A stretch of DNA of 13,998 bases from CAMYLY01 sp036397755. Its GTDB lineage: Bacteria > Gemmatimonadota > Gemmatimonadetes > Gemmatimonadales > GWC2-71-9. The DNA is taken from NCBI GenBank assembly GCA_036397755.1, contig DASWII010000054.1, forward strand, positions 1 through 13,998. Reading direction: 5' to 3'. The translations under genes were made by a program, and so were the position numbers. Below the pieces are notes generated by a model, which was not told the DNA's origin, did no database searches, and saw only the letters and a list, made by a program, of their open reading frames with translations. Positions within the stretch are counted from its first letter, which is position 1. Each line of letters starts with the position of its first letter. Of the stretch, positions 5,692-12,652 are shown piece after piece.

Positions 5692-5925
5692 ATGAGAGGC
5701 AGAATGATGAAGTGGCTGGCGCGCGGCGTGTTCGCCGCGTTGGTGGCCGGCGCGATGCTGGTGGCCGGGCCACGGTATCTCATGGCGGACTTCTGTGATG
5801 CACCAGAGCAGATCGGGACATGTCCACCGTTCAACCAAAACAGTTGCCACGAAGAGTGCATCCTCCCAATCCACGGCTACCAGGGGGGTAACTGTATAGG
5901 CGGTTGCTGCACCTGTATCATCTAG
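5692..5925 (+). CDS. Secreted eight-cysteine peptide, CS-alpha-beta/defensin-like pattern
   Basis: This 77-residue precursor starts at an ATG preceded by AGGAGG (5681-5686), five bases away. Residues 1-32 form a signal peptide (basic MRGRMMKWLARG, hydrophobic VFAALVAGAMLVAG, probable cut after LMA at 32). The mature part has 45 residues and eight Cys at 35, 44, 52, 56, 68, 72, 73 and 75. The pattern CHEEC (CxxxC), GGNC (GxC) and CTC (CxC) is the signature of the cysteine-stabilised alpha-beta fold of defensins, with defensin-like spacing: 11 residues from CxxxC to GxC and 4 from there to CxC. Bacterial members of that fold are known, for example from myxobacteria. Alternatives are a metallothionein-like metal-binding peptide or a modified natural-product precursor. 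It lies 24 bases after the propeller gene, which suggests co-translation. Confidence 0.8.
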   Translation: MRGRMMKWLARGVFAALVAGAMLVAGPRYLMADFCDAPEQIGTCPPFNQNSCHEECILPIHGYQGGNCIGGCCTCII

Positions 5926-6011
5926 CCCTACGCGGGGCTGCCCGGCGTCGACCGGTCGGTGCTGGGCACGCCCCCGATGCTGAGAAAGGTCGACGGAGGT
6001 TCTTGGAGACG

Positions 6012-7280
6012 GTGCGGAATTCAACGCTGGGACTCCTTCTCCTCCTCGCCGCCTGCGATCCGGGCGACGTGGTGCTCCTCGCACCCGACGAGACCAGCAC
6101 CGGGGCACCTCCAGTCTCCATCCAGGCGGTGATCGACACGCCCTATGCGGCCGTCGCGATGTCGCTGGGTTGGACCGCGGGGGTGCCGGGTGCACAGGTC
6201 CGGGTGCACCTGATGACGGAACCGTACGACGAGTCGTATTGGCGCGTGGCCACCGCCGACAGCACAGGTGTTGCCGCGTTTACCGATCTGCTGTACGGGC
6301 TCTATGAGGTGGCCGTAACGCGGCTCTTGACTGCCACCGAAGTCGTGCAGGCGGACAGTACGCTCCGCCTCCTCGCGGGCGGCCGGCGGCTCTGGCTCCC
6401 GACGCCCGATGTGCAGGAGGTGACGATGGCACCGGACCACCGCGGGTCGCTGGTGTTCAGCGAGATCAGCCTCGCCTGGCCACTTCCCTGGGAAATCGAC
6501 CCACCGGTCGCCGCCAACGTCAAGTATTTCGAGGTCTACAACAACAGCGACACCACGATCTACCTCGACGGCAAGTACTGGGGAGTCGGGTGGTATAGGG
6601 TCAAGGACGAAATACCCACGTGGCCGTGCGCCCAGACGGCAGTCGTCCGGAACGATCCTGAGGGCATCTGGGTTCGGCATGTCTTCCGTTTCCCCGGCAG
6701 GGGGACGGACTACCCGCTCGCGCCGGGCAACACGGCGTTGATCGCGAAGGCGGCAATCGACCACCGGGAAGTGGAGCCGCGGCTGTTCGATCTGCGTCAC
6801 GCCGACTTCGAATGGGGCGGCCCCAACCCGGACGTGCCGAACCTCGAGGACATCGGTCTGGCGCCGTTGTATTGGTCTGACCCGCCGCCTTTCAGAACCC
6901 CGCAGTTCCTCTCCGAGCCCGTGGACCTCGCGACGCTGCCCCGGTACGTGGATCCGTACTCGGGCACTGTCTTGGTCCGTGTCCCCGGTCACCTCGTGCT
7001 GGACGCCTGGTCGAACCCACATGATTGGACCACAGAAACACTGGGGGGGTACTTCCCCTATTGCCTTGAGGACCTGCACCGCTCCTTCGAGCGCCTTCCC
7101 GGACCAGCGGGGGCCTCAACCGACTTCGACGAGAGGCTCTCCCGTCAGCGGCGCGTGCTTACGGTGCTCCCCGACGGGCGGAAGGTGCTCCAGGATACGG
7201 AGACCAGCATGGTGGACTTCGTGATGGCGGTGCGGACGCCTGGGTGGATTCCGGATTCGCTGCCGCCGGAGTCTCACTGA
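6012..7280 (+). CDS. DUF4876-like lipoprotein, copy 1 of 3
   Basis: I place the start at GTG 6012, giving MRNSTLGLLLLLAACDPGD, in register with the starts of copies 2 and 3; the open frame extends upstream to 5904 but that part has no counterpart in the copies. GGAGG at 5995-5999 is rather far (12 bases) and GGAG at 6005-6008 rather close, so a TTG at 6003 is possible. The product is 422 residues with lipid-attachment C15. An Ig-like segment follows, ending in TTADxTG-type loops (WRVATADSTGVAAFTDLLYG), then the DUF4876-like core KYFEVYNNSDTTIYLDGKYW, with Cys in WPCAQT and YCLED. DUF4876 proteins accompany TonB receptors and probably act as cell-envelope accessory proteins; their function is unknown. 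The stop overlaps the next ATG by one base. Confidence 0.78.
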   Translation: MRNSTLGLLLLLAACDPGDVVLLAPDETSTGAPPVSIQAVIDTPYAAVAMSLGWTAGVPGAQVRVHLMTEPYDESYWRVATADSTGVAAFTDLLYGLYEVAVTRLLTATEVVQADSTLRLLAGGRRLWLPTPDVQEVTMAPDHRGSLVFSEISLAWPLPWEIDPPVAANVKYFEVYNNSDTTIYLDGKYWGVGWYRVKDEIPTWPCAQTAVVRNDPEGIWVRHVFRFPGRGTDYPLAPGNTALIAKAAIDHREVEPRLFDLRHADFEWGGPNPDVPNLEDIGLAPLYWSDPPPFRTPQFLSEPVDLATLPRYVDPYSGTVLVRVPGHLVLDAWSNPHDWTTETLGGYFPYCLEDLHRSFERLPGPAGASTDFDERLSRQRRVLTVLPDGRKVLQDTETSMVDFVMAVRTPGWIPDSLPPESH

Positions 7281-8557
7281 TGAGGAGGCGAGGCCCGACG
7301 GTCGGACTCCTTCTCCTCCTGGTCGCCTGCGATCCGGGCGACGTGATCCTCCTCGCACCCGACGAGACCAGCACCGGGGCACCTCCAGTCTCGATCCACG
7401 TGGTGATCGACACGCCCTATGTGGCGGTCGCGAGCTCGCTGGGCTGGACCGCGGGGGTGCCGGGTGCACAGGTGCGCGTGCATCGGATGGACGAGCCGTA
7501 TGACGCCAGCTACTGGCGCGTGGCCACCGCCGACAGCACGGGCGTCGCCGCGTTTGCCGATCTGCTATACGGGCTCTATGAGGTAGCCGTAACGCGGCCG
7601 TTGAGTCCCCCCGAGATGGTGCAGGCGGACAGTGCGCTCCGCCTCCTCGCGGGCGGCCGGCGGCTCTGGCTCCCGACGCCCGATGCGCAGGACGTGATGA
7701 TGGCACCGAACCACCGGGGCTCGCTGGTGTTCAGCGAGTTGGGGTTGCCCGAACCCCTCCCCTGGGAAACAGGCGGCACCAACTACCCGGACGCCAAGTA
7801 TTTCGAGGTCTATAACCACAGCGACACCACGATCTATCTCGACGGCAAGTACTGGGGAATTGGATGGATTTACCTCACCGACGCTACGTTCCGGCCGTGC
7901 TCGCAGACGCAGGTCGTGCGCAATGATCCCGAAGGCCTCTGGACCGAATGGATCTTTCGCTTTCCGGGTAGCGGGACAGACTATCCGTTGGCGCCCGGCG
8001 AGACGGCGCTCGTTGCCAAGGCCGCCATCGACCACCGCGCGGTACACCCTGGCCTCTACGATTTGCGGGACGCGGATTTCGAATGGGGCGGCCGCGCCGA
8101 TAACCCGGACGTTCCCAACTTGGAGGATATCGGGGTGCGGCCGATGTACTGGTACTTGCCCCTACCTGGAGAAATGCCCGAGTTCCTCTCCGACCCGGTG
8201 GATCTGGAGACGCTGCCACGGTACGTAGACCCGTACAGCGGCAGTCTGTTTGTGCGTATTCCTCGCGCGTCGGTGCTGGACGTGTGGGCGGGACTCCTCG
8301 ACTGGAGCACGGAAGGCGTACCGCACCTCAGCGTGCAGTGTCTCGAGTACGTACATCGGTTCTTTGAAGGGCTCCCGGGGCCCCCGGCGGGCGCACTCGA
8401 CTTCAACGACGGCGTCTCCTACCAGCGCCGGGTGCTGACGGCGCTCCCCGACGGGCGGAAGGTGCTCCAGGATACGGAGACCAGCATGGTGGACTTCGTG
8501 AAGGCCCTGCGCACGCCGGGATCGATTCCGGATTCGCTGCCGCCGGAGTCTCACTGA
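7280..8557 (+). CDS. DUF4876-like lipoprotein, copy 2 of 3 (most divergent)
   Basis: This 425-residue paralogue starts at ATG 7280, which overlaps the previous stop (TGATG), with GGAG eight bases upstream. A GTG/ATG further upstream would extend into copy 1 and is less likely. The signal and lipobox are LLLLLVAC, with +2 Asp. The first 140 residues are close to copies 1 and 3. The middle and end are the most diverged of the three: SELGLPEPLPWETGGTNYPD, YNHSDTTIYLDGKYWGIGWI, FRPCSQTQVVRNDPEGLWTE, and WAGLLDWSTEGVPHLSVQCL. The last 25 residues return to near identity. The two non-lipid Cys (PCSQT and QCLE) are conserved and could form a disulfide. The role is inferred as for copy 1. Confidence 0.8.
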   Translation: MRRRGPTVGLLLLLVACDPGDVILLAPDETSTGAPPVSIHVVIDTPYVAVASSLGWTAGVPGAQVRVHRMDEPYDASYWRVATADSTGVAAFADLLYGLYEVAVTRPLSPPEMVQADSALRLLAGGRRLWLPTPDAQDVMMAPNHRGSLVFSELGLPEPLPWETGGTNYPDAKYFEVYNHSDTTIYLDGKYWGIGWIYLTDATFRPCSQTQVVRNDPEGLWTEWIFRFPGSGTDYPLAPGETALVAKAAIDHRAVHPGLYDLRDADFEWGGRADNPDVPNLEDIGVRPMYWYLPLPGEMPEFLSDPVDLETLPRYVDPYSGSLFVRIPRASVLDVWAGLLDWSTEGVPHLSVQCLEYVHRFFEGLPGPPAGALDFNDGVSYQRRVLTALPDGRKVLQDTETSMVDFVKALRTPGSIPDSLPPESH

Positions 8558-9825
8558 TGAGGAGGCGAGGCCCGACGCTGGGACTCCTTCTCCTCCTCGC
8601 CGCCTGCGATCCGGGTGACGTGGTCCTCCTCGCGCCGGACGAGACCAGCACCGGAGCGCCTTCCGTCTCGATCCACGCCGTGATCGACACGCCCTATGTG
8701 GCCGTCGCGACCTCGCTGGGTTGGACCGCGGGGGTGCCGAACGCGCGGGTCCGGGTGCATTGGATGGAGGAGCCGTATGACGAGAGCTACTGGCGCGTGG
8801 CCACCGCTGACAGCATGGGTGTTGCCGCGTTCGCGGATCTGCTGTACGGGCTCTACGAGGTGGAAGTAACGCGGCTCTTGACTGCCTCCGAGATGGTGCA
8901 GGCGGACAGTGCGCTCCGCCTCCTCGCGGGCGGGCGGCGGCTCTGGCTCCCGACGCCCGATGCGCAGGACGTGACGATGGCACCGGACCACCGCGGGTCG
9001 CTGGTGTTCAGCGAGATCAGCCTCGCCTGGCCACTTCCCTGGGAAATCCCCACAACGGTCGCTGCCAAGGTCAAGTATTTCGAGGTCTACAACAACAGCG
9101 ACACCACGATCTACCTCGACGGCAAATACTGGGGAGTCGGATGGGACAAGGTCGCAGACTATGGGGCGGCCTGGCCGTGCGCCCAGACGGAAGTCGTCCG
9201 GAACGATCCTGAGGGCATCTGGGTTCAGCATGTCTTCCGTTTCCCCGGCAGGGGGACGGACTACCCACTCGCGCCGGGCAACACGGCGTTGATCGCGAAG
9301 GCGGCAATCGACCACCGGGAAGTGGACCCGCGGCTGTTCGATCTGCGTCACGCCGACTTCGAATGGGGCGGCCCCAACCCGGACGTGCCGAACCTTGAGG
9401 ACATCGGTCTGACGCCGTTGTGGTGGTTCTACCCACAACCTTTCAACATGCCGCAGTTTCTCTCCGAGCCCGTGGACCTCGCAACGCTGCCACGGTACGT
9501 GGATCCGCACAGTGGCTATGCGTTTGTGCGTATCCCCGGGCGCCTCGTGCTGGACGCCTGGTCCAACCCATATGATTGGACCACACAAACACTGGAGGTA
9601 GACAGCCCCGCGTGCCTTGAGAACCTGCACCGCTCCTTCGAGCGCCTTCCCGGACCAGCGGCGGCCTTAACCGACTTCGACGAGAGGCTCTCCCGTCAGC
9701 GGCGCGTGCTTACGGTGCTCCCCGACGGGCGGAAGGTGCTCCAGGATACGGAAACCAGCATGGCGGACTTCGTGAAGGCGGTGCGGACGCCTGGGTGGCT
9801 GCCGGATTCGCTGCCCCTGAATTGA
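8557..9825 (+). CDS. DUF4876-like lipoprotein, copy 3 of 3
   Basis: This 422-residue paralogue starts at ATG 8557, again overlapping the previous stop by one base, with the same GGAG-N8 spacing as copy 2. The N-terminus is MRRRGPTLGLLLLLAACDPG. Its middle section is almost identical in DNA to copy 1 (for example the stretch from FSEISLAWPLPWEI through VVRNDPEGIWV and DFEWGGPNPDVPNLEDIG). It differs in short patches: GWDKVADYGAAWPCAQ, LTPLWWFYPQPFNMPQ, and LEVDSPACLEN. It ends SLPLN where copies 1 and 2 end SLPPESH. A 31-base gap leads to the TonB receptor gene, so the lipoproteins and the receptor are probably co-expressed. Confidence 0.8.
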   Translation: MRRRGPTLGLLLLLAACDPGDVVLLAPDETSTGAPSVSIHAVIDTPYVAVATSLGWTAGVPNARVRVHWMEEPYDESYWRVATADSMGVAAFADLLYGLYEVEVTRLLTASEMVQADSALRLLAGGRRLWLPTPDAQDVTMAPDHRGSLVFSEISLAWPLPWEIPTTVAAKVKYFEVYNNSDTTIYLDGKYWGVGWDKVADYGAAWPCAQTEVVRNDPEGIWVQHVFRFPGRGTDYPLAPGNTALIAKAAIDHREVDPRLFDLRHADFEWGGPNPDVPNLEDIGLTPLWWFYPQPFNMPQFLSEPVDLATLPRYVDPHSGYAFVRIPGRLVLDAWSNPYDWTTQTLEVDSPACLENLHRSFERLPGPAAALTDFDERLSRQRRVLTVLPDGRKVLQDTETSMADFVKAVRTPGWLPDSLPLN

Positions 9826-9856
9826 GGGCCTCGGACCATACGGCAAGGAGTTCTGG

Positions 9857-12652
9857 GTGAACGTGTGCACCTCGCTCTTCGCGGCGTTGCTTCTCCTCGC
9901 TGCCCCCGCAGCGGCACAAGTCCCCAGTGGCGCGGCGGTCGTGCGGGGCCGGGTGGTGGATGAGGCGGGTGCGCCGGTGACCGGTGTCAGCATCCAGGTC
10001 GAAGGCACCGCCCTCGTCGCCGTCACGAACGACACAGGGGCGTACCGCCTCGACGGGGTGCCGCCCGGCGCGCAAGTGCTGCGAGCACGGCGACTGGGGT
10101 ACGCAATGGCTCGCGTGCCGATCACGGTGCCGGCGAGCGGCGACATCGAGGTCGAGATCCGGATGGCGGTCGCGGCGCTCAGGCTCGAGGGCCTTACCGT
10201 CACCGCGGACGCCAGCGGCCGCGCCGGCGGGGAGATCGCGACGGCCACCGTGATCGAGGCCGAGGCCATCCGGCACCAGACGGCCACGAGTTTGCGGGGT
10301 GTGCTGGAGCTCTTGCCCGGCGTCGAGCTGGAGCCCCCCAGCCTCGGAGATGTGGAGCAGATTGCGCTCCGGTCGGTCCCGACATCGGGCATCGCCGGCG
10401 GCGCGTCCGCGTCCGACCTCGCGTCGTTCGGCACGCTGATCGTCCTGGACGGTGTCCCGCTCTCCAACAACGCGAACCTGCAGTCGCTCGGACCGCGCGG
10501 CGAGCGTGGGTTCACCACGTCGGCGGGGGGAGGGGTGGACCTGCGCCAGATTCCCGCGGTGACGCTCGAGCGGGTGGAAGTGATCCGCGGCCTGCCCTCT
10601 GCGCGGTACGGCGACCTCACGCAGGGCGCCATCATCGTGGACACCCGGGTGGGCGCCTTCGCGCCCGAGGTGCGCGTGCAGTACGACGCGTTGACCGTCG
10701 AGACGACCGCGCTGGGGGGGTGGGACCTGTCCGCCGCACACGGACTCACGGCCAGCTTCGATTTTGCCCGCACGCGCACGTCCCCCGGCGTGACGGAGGA
10801 CCACGCCAATCGGCTGGCCGGAGAACTCCGGCACGCCGTGCGGCTCGGCAGCGGGTCGGGAGACCCGAACGCGACGGGGCTGACGCTCGATTCCCGCCTG
10901 GACGTTTACCGCCTGGCGGACGACCGCCCCGAGAACCCCAACACGCGTCCGGGCTTTGCCTCGCGGTCCCGCGACGCGGGTCTCCGCGTCTCCGAACGGG
11001 CGCGCGTCCGCTTCCCGTCCGGCCTGTCGCTGTCTGCGACCGCGTCGGTGACGCGGTTGTGGCAGCACTCCTTCGCGATCGCGGAGCTGTCGCGCGGGGC
11101 GACGCCGTTCACCGACCGACTCACCGCGGGGCGGTCGGAGGGCTGGTTCCTCCTCGGTCCGTACACGTCGGAACTGACGGTGGACGGGGCTCCGTGGCTG
11201 GTGTACAGCCGCATCGAGGCGGAGGCGCAGCCCGGGTGGCTCGGCCTCGCGCAGACGGCGCGGGCGGGCGTCGAATTCCGCCGCGAGTGGAACGGCGGCG
11301 ACGGCTACCAGTTCGACATTGAGTTCCCGCCGCAAGTAACGTTCAACGGCGTGCAGGGGTACGACCGGCCGCGCAGCTACAAAACCATCCCCGCCCTCGC
11401 GACCACGGGGCTCTACGTGGACGACCGCATTGGCGGGGTGCTCCTGGGCAGCGTCGGCTACGCGCTCCAGCTCGGTCTCCGCCTCGACGTGCTCCACGAG
11501 GGCGGGTCGTGGCTGCCGAAGCCGCGCGATGCGGTGTTGCAGCCGCGCGTCTCCGGCGAACTCTCTCCGCTCCGCTGGCTGCGCTTGCGCGGCGGTTGGG
11601 GCCGGACGGCGAAGACACCGTCCCTCGGCCATCTTGCTCCGGCGCAACAATACAACGACGTGGTCAACGTGAATTGGTTTGCTGACGTCCCCGACGAGCG
11701 GCTGGCGGTCCTCACCACGTTCGTCTTCGATCCCACGAACCCCGAACTTGGCTTCTCGACCGGCGAGAAGGCCGAGGCCGGCTTCGAAGTGGGGACCGGC
11801 GGCTCCGTCATCTCGGTGGTGGTCTTCCGCGACCGTATCCGTGGCGGCGTGGGCTTCCGCCAGGATCTCACCTCGCTGCTGCGCGACCACTACCAGCTCA
11901 CGGACTCGATCACCGGGAACGGCATCCCACCCGAGATCATCGAGCCCGCGTCAGGCGCCGATACGGTGCCCATCATGATCCAGCGTCCCGCGAACCATCT
12001 CACCGTGGTAAGCGAGGGGATCGAGCTGACCGCCACGTTGCCCGAGATCCCGAAGCTCCGGACGCGCATCCAGGTGCAGGGCGCGTTGGTACGGACGGAC
12101 TGGCGCTCCGACGCCATCCATGTGGGGACCGCGAGCCGATTCTCGGATTTTCAGGTGAGCACGGTGCAACAGCGCGCGCCGTACTGGGAGGGGGTACACG
12201 AGCGTGGCGAGAAGCAGCTCATCACTTACCGGCTCATCCACCACCAGCCGGCGCTCGGTCTCGTAGTGACCGCCACGATCCAGCACAATCTGAAGGACTT
12301 GCTCGACGACCCGGACTCGCGCGACACGCTCGCCTTCGCGGGCTACGTAACGCGGGATGGGCAGCTCGTACCCGTGCCCGAGGCGGACCGGGCGCTGGCC
12401 GAATACCAAGACCTGCGGGTGGCCCGGGGCGGCCTCATCGCTCCCCTGTCCACGCCCAGCGACTGGATGCTGGGGCTCCAAGTGAGCAAGGCGCTCCCGC
12501 TCGACGGTGAGTTGCGTTTCTGGGCGTTCAACGCGCTTGACCGGGTGGGCCGCTACGCCGAATCGGGCGAGCGGTCTCGGGTGTACCGTCGGGTACAGTT
12601 CGGCGTCGAGGTGAATTTGCGGCCGGGCGCGTTCGCGCGGGGGTGGCGATGA
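9857..12652 (+). CDS. TonB-dependent outer-membrane receptor
   Basis: The GTG at 9857 follows AAGGAG (9845-9850) by six bases. The 931-residue protein has a signal peptide cut after AAPAAA (20). A carboxypeptidase-regulatory-like domain follows at about 27-103 (VRGRVVDEAGAPVTGVSIQV, TNDTGAYRLDGVPPGAQVLR). The segment LRLEGLTVTAD precedes the plug domain (about 125-275, with LRGVLELLPGVELEP, LIVLDGVPLSNNANLQ, VERVEVIRGLPSARYGDLTQ and GAIIVDTR). The rest is a long beta-barrel ending in VYRRVQFGVEVNLRPGAFARGWR-type strands. Such receptors import metal chelates, vitamins, glycans or peptides using TonB energy. The substrate cannot be read from the sequence. No SusD partner is present; the DUF4876-like lipoproteins upstream take that position. 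The stop overlaps the next start (ATGA). Confidence 0.9.
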   Translation: MNVCTSLFAALLLLAAPAAAQVPSGAAVVRGRVVDEAGAPVTGVSIQVEGTALVAVTNDTGAYRLDGVPPGAQVLRARRLGYAMARVPITVPASGDIEVEIRMAVAALRLEGLTVTADASGRAGGEIATATVIEAEAIRHQTATSLRGVLELLPGVELEPPSLGDVEQIALRSVPTSGIAGGASASDLASFGTLIVLDGVPLSNNANLQSLGPRGERGFTTSAGGGVDLRQIPAVTLERVEVIRGLPSARYGDLTQGAIIVDTRVGAFAPEVRVQYDALTVETTALGGWDLSAAHGLTASFDFARTRTSPGVTEDHANRLAGELRHAVRLGSGSGDPNATGLTLDSRLDVYRLADDRPENPNTRPGFASRSRDAGLRVSERARVRFPSGLSLSATASVTRLWQHSFAIAELSRGATPFTDRLTAGRSEGWFLLGPYTSELTVDGAPWLVYSRIEAEAQPGWLGLAQTARAGVEFRREWNGGDGYQFDIEFPPQVTFNGVQGYDRPRSYKTIPALATTGLYVDDRIGGVLLGSVGYALQLGLRLDVLHEGGSWLPKPRDAVLQPRVSGELSPLRWLRLRGGWGRTAKTPSLGHLAPAQQYNDVVNVNWFADVPDERLAVLTTFVFDPTNPELGFSTGEKAEAGFEVGTGGSVISVVVFRDRIRGGVGFRQDLTSLLRDHYQLTDSITGNGIPPEIIEPASGADTVPIMIQRPANHLTVVSEGIELTATLPEIPKLRTRIQVQGALVRTDWRSDAIHVGTASRFSDFQVSTVQQRAPYWEGVHERGEKQLITYRLIHHQPALGLVVTATIQHNLKDLLDDPDSRDTLAFAGYVTRDGQLVPVPEADRALAEYQDLRVARGGLIAPLSTPSDWMLGLQVSKALPLDGELRFWAFNALDRVGRYAESGERSRVYRRVQFGVEVNLRPGAFARGWR

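Larger units (their letters stand above)
6012..9825 (+). repeat. Tandem triplication of a 1.27 kb gene unit
   Basis: Three head-to-tail units (6012-7279, 7280-8556, 8557-9825) have the same length to within 9 bases. The junctions between units 1/2 and 2/3 share 54 identical bases (7247-7300 and 8524-8577) spanning the stop, the ribosome-binding site and the next start, as expected for unequal crossing-over. Units 1 and 3 are more alike than either is to unit 2 over most of the middle, so simple stepwise duplication does not explain the order unless conversion between units has occurred. Confidence 0.88.

Noticed and set aside
5949..5958. Perfect 10-base palindrome CGACCGGTCG between the peptide gene and the first lipoprotein
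   Set aside because: It is short, has no loop or T-run for a terminator, and is likely by chance in GC-rich DNA.
4333..6195. 620-codon open frame on the minus strand opposite the redoxin, propeller and peptide genes
   Set aside because: It lies antisense to three genes with clear signals and motifs. Its composition is rich in Arg, Pro, Ala and His without domains, as expected from the complementary strand of GC-rich coding DNA.
6021..9630. Long minus-strand frames recurring in each lipoprotein copy (for example 6021-7079 and 8551-9630)
   Set aside because: Their recurrence is explained by the tandem repeat of the sense genes. The translations have no domain features.
9710..11890. 726-codon open frame on the minus strand opposite the TonB receptor
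   Set aside because: It is antisense to a well-recognised receptor, has no family motif or signal sequence, and shows low-complexity Arg/Ala/Gly/Pro composition, so it is a shadow of the true gene.
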